A stretch of DNA of 45,723 nt from Chersky-822 sp035553055 (GTDB taxonomy: Bacteria > Actinomycetota > Actinomycetes > Streptosporangiales > Streptosporangiaceae), in assembly GCA_035553055.1 (NCBI GenBank), contig DATNEK010000124.1, positions 1-45,723 of the forward strand. Reading direction: 5' to 3'. Below are positions 32,633 through 41,625 of this stretch, piece by piece; the first letter of the stretch is position 1; every line of letters begins with the position of its first letter. The translations under genes were made by a program, and so were the position numbers. The notes under the pieces were generated by a model. That model did no database searches and was not told the DNA's origin. It saw nothing but the letters and a program-made list of their open reading frames with translations.

Positions 32633-33648
32633 CAGCCTTCCTCCTCGTGGTCGGTCGGTGCGTCGAGCCAGCTCATCATGCGGCGCAGCGGCCTGCCGAC
32701 GCGCTCGATGTGGCTGGTCGACGCCTGCTCGCGCAGGCGCTGGAAGTTCGGCCGGCCCGCGTCGTCCTCGGCGATCCACTCGCGGGCGAAGTCACCTGAC
32801 CTGATGTCGGTCAGTATTTTCGCCATCGCTTCCCTGGTCGGCTCTGAGATGACCTTCGGCCCCCTGGTCAAGTCGCCGTACTCGGCGGTGTCGCTGACCG
32901 AGTAGCGCATCCAGTTCATGCCGCCGGCCTGCATCAGGTCAACGATCAGCTTGAGCTCGTGCAGGCACTCGAAGTACGCGACCTCCGGCTGGTACCCGGC
33001 CGCGACCAGCGTCTCGAACCCCATGTTGACCAGCGAGGTAACCCCGCCGCACAGCACCGCCTGCTCACCGAAGAGGTCGCTCTCAGTCTCTTCCTGGAAC
33101 GTCGTCGCCAGCGCCCCGGCCTTGGTACCTCCGATCGCTTTCGCGTAGGACTTGACCAGGTCCCACGCCTTACCGGAAGCGTCCTGCGCCACGGCGACAA
33201 GCACCGGCGTCCCCTGCCCCGCCTCGTACTGCCAGCGCACCGTGTGCCCGGGCGCCTTAGGCGCCACCATCGCCACATCGACGTCAACGGGAGGCGTGAT
33301 GTACCCGAAATGAATGTTGAACCCATGCGCGAAGAACAGCGCGTCCCCCGCCTTCAAGGAGGGCGCGATAGCGTCCGCGTACAAATGCCGCTGCCCTGTA
33401 TCCGGCGTAAGCACCATGACCAGATCGGCCCAAGCACACACCTGCGCCGCAGTGCCGACGGTCAGCCCCGCGGCTTCGGCTTTTTCCCTCGACTTTGACC
33501 CCTCTGGCAGCCCGACCCGCACATCGCACCCCGAATCACGCAAGCTCAGCGCGTGCGCATGCCCTTGTGAGCCGTAGCCAAGCACGGCGATCTTCCGCGA
33601 CTGAATCAGCCCGAGATCCGCGTCTTCGTCGTAGTAAACGGTGGCCAT
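32632..33648 (-). CDS. ilvC: Ketol-acid reductoisomerase (class I)
   Basis: The protein has 338 residues from ATG 33648; another ATG two codons earlier (33654) is possible, but AAGGA is only three bases from it and nine from the chosen one. The NADPH motif GYGSQGH is at 24-30, then FFAHGFNIHFG, MVAPKAPGHTVR and the metal-binding knotted domain QEETESDLFGEQAVLCGG. The short length marks class I. It converts acetolactate and acetohydroxybutyrate to the dihydroxy acids. Confidence 0.95.
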   Translation of the reverse strand: MATVYYDEDADLGLIQSRKIAVLGYGSQGHAHALSLRDSGCDVRVGLPEGSKSREKAEAAGLTVGTAAQVCAWADLVMVLTPDTGQRHLYADAIAPSLKAGDALFFAHGFNIHFGYITPPVDVDVAMVAPKAPGHTVRWQYEAGQGTPVLVAVAQDASGKAWDLVKSYAKAIGGTKAGALATTFQEETESDLFGEQAVLCGGVTSLVNMGFETLVAAGYQPEVAYFECLHELKLIVDLMQAGGMNWMRYSVSDTAEYGDLTRGPKVISEPTREAMAKILTDIRSGDFAREWIAEDDAGRPNFQRLREQASTSHIERVGRPLRRMMSWLDAPTDHEEEG

Positions 33649-33676
33649 TGTCATTTGTCCTTTCGAGAGTTCTTAC

Positions 33677-34177
33677 TTAATCGATTCCCCGGCCCACGAG
33701 CCGGGTTCTAGAAATCGCGATCATCCCCGACCGCACAAGCTCAGCCGTGCCGTGCCGATCGAGGAGTTCAAGCAGGGCGTCGAGCCGGCCGGGAGAGCAG
33801 ACCGCTTCGAGAACGATGGTGTCCGAGCCGAGATCCACCACGTTGGCGCGAAACGACGTGGCCAGATCGACAAGCTCGGCGCGCAGTTCAGGATTGACGC
33901 GGACCTTGATCAGCGCTAGCTCCCTCTCGATCGCCTCGTCTTGCACCAGCTCAGTGACCTTGAGCACGCGCACGAGCTTTTCTAGCTGCTTGTGCACCTG
34001 GTCGACCGGAGTGGACGCGCCGTCCACGACGATCGTCATCCGGCTGACCGCCGGGTCGGAGGTCGGGCCGACAGAGAGGGACGAGATATTAAAGGCTCGC
34101 CGGGAAAACAGTCCGGCGACGTGGGCGAGTACGCCCGGCTTATTTTCGACAAGAACGGACAGCGTGTGGGTAGTCAC
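33677..34177 (-). CDS. ilvN: Acetolactate synthase, small (regulatory) subunit
   Basis: A 166-residue protein starting at GTG 34177 inside the ilvB stop. An N-terminal ACT domain (LSVLVENKPGVLAHVAGLFS, residues 6-25) and C-terminal domain with RANVVDLGSDTIVLEAVCSP are typical of IlvN/IlvH. It binds valine and activates the catalytic subunit. Confidence 0.95.
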   Translation of the reverse strand: MTTHTLSVLVENKPGVLAHVAGLFSRRAFNISSLSVGPTSDPAVSRMTIVVDGASTPVDQVHKQLEKLVRVLKVTELVQDEAIERELALIKVRVNPELRAELVDLATSFRANVVDLGSDTIVLEAVCSPGRLDALLELLDRHGTAELVRSGMIAISRTRLVGRGID

Positions 34178-35928
34178 CGGGCCAGCACCTCCCTGCGCGC
34201 GGCCGCCCGCTGCTCGGCGGCGGAGAACTCCGGTCCAAGCACGATGTCGTCGTTTGAGTGACCGGCAGGCACCATCGGGAAGACGCCTTCGGCGTCGTGG
34301 GTGCGGAAGTCGACCACGGTCGGCACGTCGGAGATCGCCAGCGCCTTCTCGAGCACGGCGTCCACGTCGCCTGCCTGCTCGCAGCGAAGCCCGACGCAGC
34401 CGTAGGCCTCGGCGAGCTTGACATAGTCAGGGATCTTCGTGCCGAGGTGCACTTCGGAGTAGCGCTCGTCGTAGAACAACTCCTGCCACTGCCTGACCAT
34501 GCCGAGGAAGCCGTTGTTGAAGATCAGCACCTTGATCGGCAGGCCCTCGATCGCGCAGGTGGCAAGCTCCTGCGCGGTCATCTGGAAACACCCGTCGCCG
34601 TCGATCGCCACGACGAGCTCGCCGGGCCTGCCGATCTGGGCACCCATCGCGGCCGGCACCGCGAACCCCATCGTGCCGGCGCCGCCTGAGTTGATCCAGC
34701 TGCGTGGCTTGGTGAAGGAGTAGTGCTGGGAGGCGTGCATCTGGTGCTGGCCGACGCCGGCCACCACGATCGCGTCGCCGCCGGTCATCGCGGACAGGCG
34801 TTCCACCACGTGCTGCGGCTTCAGCGGGCCATCCGGCTGCTGGGCATAACGCAGTGGGTAGCTGTGCTTCCAGCCGTCGGTGGTCGCGCGCCATTCCGTG
34901 GTGTCGCCTTCACCGTTCGCGTCGATCTCGGCTCGCATGGCGCTCACCAGGTTAGGTAGCACATCGGCCAGGTCGCCGATGATGGCCACGTCGGGGCGGC
35001 GGTTCTTGCCGATCTCGGCCGGGTCGATGTCGACGTGCACGATCTTGGCGTGCGGCGCGAACGCGGCCAGCTTGCCGGTCACCCGGTCGTCGAACCTGGT
35101 GCCGAGCGCGACGAGCAGGTCGCTTTCCTGGAGCGCGGTCACCGCCGCGTACACGCCGTGCATGCCCGGCATGCCGAGGGCGAGCCGGTGGCTGTCGGGG
35201 AACGCGCCGCGGGCCATCAGCGTGGTGGTCACCGGGGCCTGGGTCAGCTCGGCCAGTTCGCGCACGGCCGCGTGCGAGTCCGACTTGATCACCCCGCCGC
35301 CGACGTACAACACCGGCTTGCTGGCCTGCCGGATCAGGCTGGCCGCCTGCGCGATCTTGCTGGCGTCGGCCGGGCCGGGGATTTTGTAACCGGGCAGGTC
35401 CATGGTGGGCGGCCAGGCCCATGGGCCCTGCGTCTGCAAGATGTCCTTGGGAATGTCGACCAGGACCGGGCCTGGCCGGCCGGACGAAGCGATGTGGAAG
35501 GCTTCGGCGATGGCGGCCGGGATGCGTCCGACCTCGGTGACGAGCTCATTGTGCTTGGTGATCGGCAGGGTGATCCCGGTGATGTCTGCCTCCTGAAAGG
35601 CGTCCGTGCCGATCAGATGGCTCACGACCTGGCCGGTGATAGCCACGATCGGGACCGAGTCCATATAGGCGTCGGAAAGCGCCGTTACCAGGTTGGTCGC
35701 GCCAGGGCCGCTGGTCGCCATGCAGACGCCGACCCGGCCGGTGGCCCAGGCGTAGCCCTCGGCCGCGTGCCCGGCACCTTGCTCGTGCCTGACCAGGATG
35801 TGCCGAAGGGAGGACGAGCGTATGGGGTCGTAGGCGGGCAGGATGGTTCCGCCGGGCAGGCCGAACACGATGTCGACGCCCTGGCACTCCAGGCTTTTGA
35901 CGAGCGCCTGGGCTCCGGTCACTTCCAC
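34174..35928 (-). CDS. ilvB: Acetolactate synthase, large (catalytic) subunit
   Basis: GTG 35928 with AGGAG seven bases upstream gives 584 residues; the frame is open further upstream, but that part belongs to the leader. The catalytic Glu49 (VRHEQGAGH), the FAD region and the TPP motif IDGDGCFQM...NNGFLG are present. It condenses pyruvate with pyruvate or 2-oxobutyrate. It is the first gene of ilvB-ilvN-ilvC-leuB-cimA and lies behind an attenuator. Confidence 0.95.
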   Translation of the reverse strand: MEVTGAQALVKSLECQGVDIVFGLPGGTILPAYDPIRSSSLRHILVRHEQGAGHAAEGYAWATGRVGVCMATSGPGATNLVTALSDAYMDSVPIVAITGQVVSHLIGTDAFQEADITGITLPITKHNELVTEVGRIPAAIAEAFHIASSGRPGPVLVDIPKDILQTQGPWAWPPTMDLPGYKIPGPADASKIAQAASLIRQASKPVLYVGGGVIKSDSHAAVRELAELTQAPVTTTLMARGAFPDSHRLALGMPGMHGVYAAVTALQESDLLVALGTRFDDRVTGKLAAFAPHAKIVHVDIDPAEIGKNRRPDVAIIGDLADVLPNLVSAMRAEIDANGEGDTTEWRATTDGWKHSYPLRYAQQPDGPLKPQHVVERLSAMTGGDAIVVAGVGQHQMHASQHYSFTKPRSWINSGGAGTMGFAVPAAMGAQIGRPGELVVAIDGDGCFQMTAQELATCAIEGLPIKVLIFNNGFLGMVRQWQELFYDERYSEVHLGTKIPDYVKLAEAYGCVGLRCEQAGDVDAVLEKALAISDVPTVVDFRTHDAEGVFPMVPAGHSNDDIVLGPEFSAAEQRAAARREVLAR

Positions 35929-36008
35929 GGTATTGCTCCTTCTGCGGGGGTCCGGGGTCGCCCCCGGGCCAGCCACTGCTTGGTCTTCCTACTATTCGCC
36001 CGCTCAAC

Positions 36009-36039
36009 AAAAAACCTCCTGGCCGTCCGGCCGAGGAGG
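36009..36039 (-). terminator. Attenuator terminator of the ilvB leader
   Basis: On the minus strand CCTCCT-C-GGCC, loop GGAC, GGCC-AGGAGG forms a strong stem with one bulge, followed directly by six T. This is a canonical intrinsic terminator, rare in high-GC DNA, placed about 80 bases before the ilvB start. Confidence 0.85.
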
Positions 36040-36043
36040 AGTA

Positions 36044-36071
36044 GCGCGAGCCCGTCTGCTTGGGCTCGCGC
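36044..36071 (-). promoter_or_regulatory. Perfect 10-bp hairpin at the end of the leader peptide frame
   Basis: GCGCGAGCCC and GGGCTCGCGC pair around an eight-base loop. The upstream arm begins at the last base of the leader peptide stop codon (36071-36073), the location expected of a pause/anti-antiterminator hairpin in amino-acid attenuation. Confidence 0.75.
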
Positions 36072-36127
36072 TAGGTGATAAGGAGTACTCGGATCAAAGA
36101 GATCAAGATTTCTGTGAGATCGGGCAA
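36071..36127 (-). CDS. ilvB leader peptide (attenuation)
   Basis: An 18-codon frame from TTG 36127 to TAG 36071 ends in ILISLIRVLLIT: ten of the 18 residues are Ile, Leu or Val. An in-frame TAG lies just upstream of the TTG, so few other starts are possible; the ribosome site is weak. Slow translation when branched-chain aminoacyl-tRNAs are scarce would let transcription read through the terminator. A TATTGT hexamer at 36176-36181 is a candidate -10. Confidence 0.7.
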   Translation of the reverse strand: MPDLTEILISLIRVLLIT

Positions 36128-36188
36128 GGGCTAGCTCGATGAGGCCGTGGGAGGCGACGCTGCCCGCCGCCCCCCACAATAGGGCATT

Positions 36189-36803
36189 TCATGTAACCGC
36201 GCGGACCTGGGGTCGAGATGACGGAAGCCAGATCGGCCGGCGTTGCTCGAAGCCCGCGATCGCGTCGGCGTGCCGCAACGTGATGCCGATGTCGTCGAGC
36301 CCTTCGAGCAGCCGCCATCGCGCGTAATCGGGAAGCGCGAACGGGAAAGTCAGCCCGGCGGCGGGAACGGCCACGGTGCGATCGACTACGTCGACCAAGA
36401 CGGTCGCCGATGGATTGGCGGCGAGCGCTGAGCCGATCGCTGCCACGGCGCTCTCGTCGGCCTGGGCCGTCACCAGGCCAGCGCCGATGCTGTTGCCGCG
36501 GAAGATGTCGGCGAAGCTCGGCGCCACCACCGCGTCAAAGCCGAAGTCCTGCAGCGCCCACACCGCGTGCTCGCGGGACGAGCCGCAGCCGAAGTTCGGC
36601 CCGGCGATGAGTACTTTCGCCAGGTCAGCGCCCGGCTGATTGAGCACGAAGTCAGGATCGCCGCGCCAGGCGCCGAACAAGCCAGGACCGAACCCGGTCC
36701 GCTCCACCCGCTTGAGCCACGCCGCCGGGATGATCTGGTCGGTGTCGATGTTCGGACGGTCGATCACGACCGCGGGGCCTTCGACCCGCGTTACCGCGCG
36801 CAT
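36189..36803 (-). CDS. leuD: 3-isopropylmalate dehydratase, small subunit
   Basis: A 204-residue LeuD from ATG 36803 with GGAAGGAG upstream. The NIDTDQIIPA segment (residues 18-27) and FGCGSSREHA (71-80) are diagnostic. It forms the swivel domain that completes the LeuC aconitase-type active site. The start overlaps the leuC stop (TGATG), so the two are translated together. Confidence 0.95.
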   Translation of the reverse strand: MRAVTRVEGPAVVIDRPNIDTDQIIPAAWLKRVERTGFGPGLFGAWRGDPDFVLNQPGADLAKVLIAGPNFGCGSSREHAVWALQDFGFDAVVAPSFADIFRGNSIGAGLVTAQADESAVAAIGSALAANPSATVLVDVVDRTVAVPAAGLTFPFALPDYARWRLLEGLDDIGITLRHADAIAGFEQRRPIWLPSSRPQVRAVT

Positions 36804-38212
36804 CAGCGTGCTCCTTCCAGATCGCTGGGGGCAGCGAACCGGCCGGCCACGGCTGTCGCTGCGGCCATCGCGGGGGAGACCAGGTGGGTGCGCCCGCCTG
36901 GCCCCTGACGGCCCTCGAAGTTTCTGTTGCTTGTCGACGCGCTTCGCTCCTGCGGGGCGAGTATGTCGCCGTTCATGCCGAGGCACATCGAGCAGCCAGC
37001 CGATCGCCATTCGAAGCCGGCCGACCTGAACACTTCGTCAAGGCCTTCGGCCTCGGCATCGACCTTGACCCTCGCCGAGCCCGGCACCACGATCGCGCGG
37101 ACACCTGGGCTGACCTTCCTGTCGCGCAGCACGGCCGCTGCTGCCCGGAGGTCAGCCAGCCGGCCGTTCGTGCACGAGCCGATGAACACGGTGTCGACGG
37201 CGATGTCCCTCATGGCCGTGCCTGGCATCAGGCCCATGTAGTCGAGCGCTCGCTGCGCGGCCCGCTGCTCGGCGTCGGTGGCGAAGCTGGCAGGGTCGGG
37301 CACGGCGTCGTCGATCGTGACCGACTGAGCCGGGTTGGTGCCCCAGGTGACGACGGGGCGCAGAGTCGCCGCATCGATCCGCACCTCGCGGTCAAACGCC
37401 GCGCCTTCCCCGGTGACCAGCGACCGCCAGTCATCAAGCGCCCGCTCCCAGTCGGTCCCCTTCGGGCTGTGGGTCCGGCCTTCAAGGAAAGCGAACGTAA
37501 CGTCGTCAGGCGCGATCATTCCGGCGCGAGCGCCGGCCTCGATCGACATGTTGCACACGGTCATCCGGCCGGCCATGTCCAGAGAGCTAATCGCCGCGCC
37601 CCGGTACTCGATCACGTGGCCGGTGCCGCCGTGCGTGCCGATCTCGGCGATGATCGCGAGCACCAGGTCCTTGGCGCTCACCCCGGGCGGAAGCTCGCCG
37701 TCCACCGTGACCGCCATCGCGGCTGGCTTGGCTTGCCGCAATGTCTGGGTCGCGAGCACGTGCTCGACCTCGGTGGTCCCGATGCCAAACGCGAGCGCGC
37801 CGAACGCGCCGTGGGTCGAGGTGTGGCTGTCGCCGCAGACCACCGTCATGCCGGGCTGGGTCAGCCCGAGCTGCGGGCCGATGACGTGCACGACGCCCTG
37901 CTCGGCGCTGCCGAGCGGATAGAGCGTGATCCCGTGCGCCTCGCAGTTCTTGCGCAGCCTGGCCATCTGCTCGGCGGCCAGCGGGTCAGTGATCGGGCCG
38001 TCCGGATTGAGCGTCGGGACGTCGTGGTCCATCGTGGCCACGGTCAGTTCGGGTCGCCGTACCCTCCGGCCGGCCAGTTCAAGGCCTTCGAATGCCTGCG
38101 GGGACGTGACCTCGTGCACAAGGTGCAGGTCGATATAGAGCAGCGGCGGCTCGCCGTCCGGGCTGGCCACCAGGTGACGTTCCCACACCTTGTCGAAGAG
38201 GCGATTGTGCAT
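36803..38212 (-). CDS. leuC: 3-isopropylmalate dehydratase, large subunit
   Basis: A 469-residue aconitase-family protein. The [4Fe-4S] ligands are Cys347 (GSCTNGR), Cys407 and Cys410 (GCSMCLGMN), with CGDSHTSTHGAFGALAFGIG at the substrate site. It isomerises 2- to 3-isopropylmalate and, in the CimA route, citramalate to methylmalate. The ribosome site before ATG 38212 (GGGCGAG) is modest, and a small open frame ends 11 bases upstream. Confidence 0.95.
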   Translation of the reverse strand: MHNRLFDKVWERHLVASPDGEPPLLYIDLHLVHEVTSPQAFEGLELAGRRVRRPELTVATMDHDVPTLNPDGPITDPLAAEQMARLRKNCEAHGITLYPLGSAEQGVVHVIGPQLGLTQPGMTVVCGDSHTSTHGAFGALAFGIGTTEVEHVLATQTLRQAKPAAMAVTVDGELPPGVSAKDLVLAIIAEIGTHGGTGHVIEYRGAAISSLDMAGRMTVCNMSIEAGARAGMIAPDDVTFAFLEGRTHSPKGTDWERALDDWRSLVTGEGAAFDREVRIDAATLRPVVTWGTNPAQSVTIDDAVPDPASFATDAEQRAAQRALDYMGLMPGTAMRDIAVDTVFIGSCTNGRLADLRAAAAVLRDRKVSPGVRAIVVPGSARVKVDAEAEGLDEVFRSAGFEWRSAGCSMCLGMNGDILAPQERSASTSNRNFEGRQGPGGRTHLVSPAMAAATAVAGRFAAPSDLEGAR

Positions 38213-38223
38213 CGAGGCTCGCC

Positions 38224-38352
38224 CTACTCGCTGTCAGCCGTGCGCGCGTCGCCGCCGTTGTCACGCCGGTCTAGCGCGACCTGGACGGCTTGCAGGGCCG
38301 AGTTGCTCGCGGAATCGGCTTGCTGGTCTTGCGTATGGTTGCGCTGCCGCAT
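38224..38352 (-). CDS. Putative 42-residue small protein upstream of leuC
   Basis: ATG 38352 has AGGAG six bases upstream, a better initiation signal than leuC itself. The frame encodes 42 hydrophilic residues rich in Gln, Asp, Asn and Ala (for example NHTQDQQADSASN, ALQAVQVALDRRD) and ends 11 bases before the leuC ATG. It is not Leu-rich, so not an obvious attenuation peptide. It could be a real small protein, a coupling ORF or chance. Confidence 0.35.
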   Translation of the reverse strand: MRQRNHTQDQQADSASNSALQAVQVALDRRDNGGDARTADSE

Positions 38353-38499
38353 CACTTTCTCCTGTTGCTTCGCTGAGGGCATTGATTTGCCAGGCGTTTC
38401 CAGCAGGAGACGGGCCGTTGCCGCAAGATTGAAATCCCAGGAAGGGATATCGAGGTGGAACCGGAGTGATCTCGGCGGCATGCGGCCAGCGCCTCATCC

Positions 38500-38541
38500 C
38501 CGTAGCGGGTTGCTGGCCTGCCTGATCAGGTCCCGCTACGG
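38500..38541. terminator. Inverted repeat after the LuxR gene, possible terminator
   Basis: CCGTAGCGGG (38500-38509) and CCCGCTACGG (38532-38541) form a perfect 10-bp stem; the loop contains the palindrome CCTGATCAGG. It lies three bases beyond the luxR stop codon on the minus strand and has no T-run. It probably separates that gene from the leuCD operon. Confidence 0.5.
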
Positions 38542-38544
38542 CTA

Positions 38545-41499
38545 CTAAGAATGAGTACGAAGCGCCGCATGATCGCACCACTGTACCTGACGGGTCGCCC
38601 CCATCGCGACCGGGGCGCGTGTTTCCCTGCCGCTCGCCGTTAAGAGCAGGCCGAGCCTGCGGGATGTCGATATCGCCTGCCGCCTCGTAGTCACGCCGAG
38701 CTTGCGGTAGACCGAGCGCAAGTGGGTTTTGACGGTGTTGATCGACAGGAACAGCGACTCGGCGATCTCCTGATTGGTCATGTGCGATGGCAGGAACCTA
38801 AGCACGGCAAGTTCGCTGCCGGTCAGCGGCACGGGGACCGGCGCGTCGGACTGCCGGGCGGGCCGAGTGTCGAACCGCTGCAGGATTCTCGCCGCGACCG
38901 CGGCGCCGTGGTTGGTCGGCCTGATCAGAACGGTCAACGCTGACCTGGCGGCCGACCCGCCATCCAGGAATGGCCGGTACAAGCCATGCGGCTCGGCCAA
39001 AGTCAGCGCATAACCGAGCTGGTCGGCGGCCTGATCGGGCTGGCCAAGCCTTCTGCGCGCGACCGCGGCTGTGACCAGTGCGGACACCTGATCGCGCAGG
39101 GTGACCTGGGTCGCCGTGCCCGCCAGGCACGTCTCAGCGGTAGCAAGCGCGGTCTTGCTGTCACCCTCGGCCAGGGACACGCGGGCCGAGCCGAGCAGCA
39201 GATCGGCCCGCTCTCCCTTGGCGCCTGAGGTGGCACGGGCCAGCGCGAGCCGCGCTCCGGTCACGTTGCCCTCGCCGAGCGCGATGTCGGCGTCGAGCAT
39301 GGCGAGCGCGCTGTCGACCGTGCTGGTGCTGCCGAAAGCGGCAGCCGGTATCCGGCCGATCGGCTGGACCGCGTTGCTGCCGCGCCCCGCTCCACCGGGG
39401 ATCATGCCCTGGTAGCGCAGCCGGGTCGCCAGCCGGCGCGCGGTCGCCTGGTCGCCCTCGCACAACGCGATCCTCGCCCTGGCCACAGTGGCCAGCGAGC
39501 AAGTCACCTGGCCGTCGCAGCTCCGGTCTTGGACTTCGCAGTGATCAAGCAGTTGCCGGGCGCTGGCTGTCTCGTCCTTGGCCAGGTGCAGGTACGCGCT
39601 GGCCAGGTACGCAAGCTGTTGCCAGGCCGGGTCGACGGTCCCATCGGGCTGTCCGCCAAGCTCGGTGATCAGTTCGTTCGCGGCCAGCAGGTCGCCGTAC
39701 ATGGCCTCGCACACCGCGCGCCAGGCCATGGCGCTGGCCAGGAACTCGCTGCGCCCGCTGTGTTTGCTAGCACTGTCGCGCAGGTGCCCGCACGCATGCG
39801 CCAGCGCCGCTCTGGCATCGGCGACGCTGAGTCGGGAAAGGGCGGCCACGCCGACCGCGCTCCACAACAGCCCGACCGCCTGGTGTTCGGCGTTGTCACC
39901 GATGGTGGGGGCCGCCCGGATTGCCGTAGCCGTGCCTTCTTCGATCAGTTCAGCGTCCACGATGCCGCAAGCGGTCGCGTGCATCAGCCGCAGCGCCAGC
40001 AGCCAGGTCGACACCTGTGGCCGCAGGCTGCCTGGACAACGGCTGAGCGCCGCGCTGGCGTTGTCTAGGTGCAGCGCGGTGGCCGAGATGTCGCCGGTAC
40101 GCAACCCAGCCGCGGCCAGCGCTCCCGCCACCGCCGCGTCGCTGGCGTAGCGACTGGCAGGGAACGTCGCGAGCACCGGCTCCAGCGCCTCCGCCTGCCC
40201 TGGCAGCAGCAGTTCAGGGCCCGCCTTCGCGAGCACGCGCGCGGCGAAGTCCCAGTCACCCATCAGGGCCGCGTTTCTTAGCGCGTCGGCGTGGTCGCCG
40301 CGCGCTGCCTGCCACTGCGCTGCTCGCCTGGTCAGCAGCGGGAGTTCAGCAGGAAGCTCGCGGCGAAGCTCGGCCCGCAGCAGGTCGAGCAGCAACGGGT
40401 GACACCGGTACTCGACGCCGCCCGGCGTGGTCGGCTGCGCCGGTCCGGCGTCCGCGCGAGCCTGTCCGGTGGGACTGATGAGGGCGTTTTCCCTGCACAG
40501 CTCGTCCAAGGTGGCGCTGCCGCCAGTGCCAGCGGTCAGCGTGTCGGCCAGATCACCGCAGATACGATCGGCGACGCAGATCCTGAGCAGGAAATCGCGA
40601 TGGTCAGCGGACAGCGTTGCCAGCACTTCGTCCCGCAGGTAGTCGGCCACGTGCGGCTCGTCGCCCCTGATCCGCCAGGGCGGGGCAGGTTCGCGATCGG
40701 GCTCACCGCGCAACGTCGCCAGCCTGAGACCGGTTATCCAGCCTTCGGTCCGCCTGAGCACCTCGTCGAGCCGCGGCGCCGGCAGGTCGATGCCGAGCAT
40801 TTCGAAATATGCCCCGGCCTCGTCAGGCGTGCAAGCCAAGTCGCCGGCGCCGATCTCAGCGAGATCGCCGCCGACGCGGAGCCGCGCGACGGACAGGCCG
40901 CCCAGGTGCCTGCCTGACAGCACCAGCCGCAGGCGAGCAGGTCCGTGCCTGACCAGGAGGTCAAGGTCGGCGAGCGCTTGGCTATCGCCGAGTTCCTGAA
41001 TGTCGTCGATGACGATCGTGACTGGTTCTGACAGGTCTCGCGTTGCCTCGACCATTCGCAACGGGAATGTCTGATCCGCTGGATCAGGAAGGCTGGCCAC
41101 GACGCCGGCCGCGCTCGGTATGCCGGCCAGAGCAGCGGCCATGTTCGCCCGCAGCCGGGCCGGCTGACGGTCGCCTGGGTCAAGACCGACCCAGGCGATG
41201 GCGTCGGCGCAGTGGCTGGCCGCGTCGTCGGCCCAGATAGCGCAGGCGATGGTCTTTCCCGCGCCGGTCGGCCCGGTGACGACAACGACCCGGCGCTCTG
41301 TGGCGCGCTGGATGAGATCCGTCACCCGATGCCGGTGCAGCAAAGGCACGCTCGAAGACGGCACCCGGAGCCTATCGCTCGCCGGCCGCAGTCCGATGCG
41401 CCCGCGCTCAAGCCGGCGCCGCCTGTTGATATGTGCTTCGTTCGCATGTGCATCGCGCGAGTCGCGGCCGACGATCGGCTCGCTGATCGTGCTCGTCAT
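38545..41499 (-). CDS. MalT/LAL-like LuxR-family ATP-dependent regulator
   Basis: A 984-residue protein from ATG 41499 (GGGGGA close upstream; a frame extension of eight residues exists). A STAND-type NTPase follows a 50-residue N-terminus: Walker A GPTGAGKT at 76-83, Walker B TIVIDDIQEL, then winged-helix and long helical-repeat regions (about 400-880), and a C-terminal LuxR helix-turn-helix, LTGSELAVLRFLPSHMTNQEIAESLFLSINTVKTHLRSVYRKLGV. Such proteins oligomerise on ATP and inducer and activate transcription. The signal and targets are unknown, and no catabolic partner is adjacent. Confidence 0.9.
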   Translation of the reverse strand: MTSTISEPIVGRDSRDAHANEAHINRRRRLERGRIGLRPASDRLRVPSSSVPLLHRHRVTDLIQRATERRVVVVTGPTGAGKTIACAIWADDAASHCADAIAWVGLDPGDRQPARLRANMAAALAGIPSAAGVVASLPDPADQTFPLRMVEATRDLSEPVTIVIDDIQELGDSQALADLDLLVRHGPARLRLVLSGRHLGGLSVARLRVGGDLAEIGAGDLACTPDEAGAYFEMLGIDLPAPRLDEVLRRTEGWITGLRLATLRGEPDREPAPPWRIRGDEPHVADYLRDEVLATLSADHRDFLLRICVADRICGDLADTLTAGTGGSATLDELCRENALISPTGQARADAGPAQPTTPGGVEYRCHPLLLDLLRAELRRELPAELPLLTRRAAQWQAARGDHADALRNAALMGDWDFAARVLAKAGPELLLPGQAEALEPVLATFPASRYASDAAVAGALAAAGLRTGDISATALHLDNASAALSRCPGSLRPQVSTWLLALRLMHATACGIVDAELIEEGTATAIRAAPTIGDNAEHQAVGLLWSAVGVAALSRLSVADARAALAHACGHLRDSASKHSGRSEFLASAMAWRAVCEAMYGDLLAANELITELGGQPDGTVDPAWQQLAYLASAYLHLAKDETASARQLLDHCEVQDRSCDGQVTCSLATVARARIALCEGDQATARRLATRLRYQGMIPGGAGRGSNAVQPIGRIPAAAFGSTSTVDSALAMLDADIALGEGNVTGARLALARATSGAKGERADLLLGSARVSLAEGDSKTALATAETCLAGTATQVTLRDQVSALVTAAVARRRLGQPDQAADQLGYALTLAEPHGLYRPFLDGGSAARSALTVLIRPTNHGAAVAARILQRFDTRPARQSDAPVPVPLTGSELAVLRFLPSHMTNQEIAESLFLSINTVKTHLRSVYRKLGVTTRRQAISTSRRLGLLLTASGRETRAPVAMGATRQVQWCDHAALRTHS

Positions 41500-41625
41500 T
41501 GATCCCCCGACGGGTGCGAGCATCGCGTCGCGCGAACTCAGTCAGGCCCCATCCCGACAGGCGAACGCGGCTTCGCAGCCCGATACCGACCGTACCCGTC
41601 TAATGCTGGCAGCAACCCGGACTGA

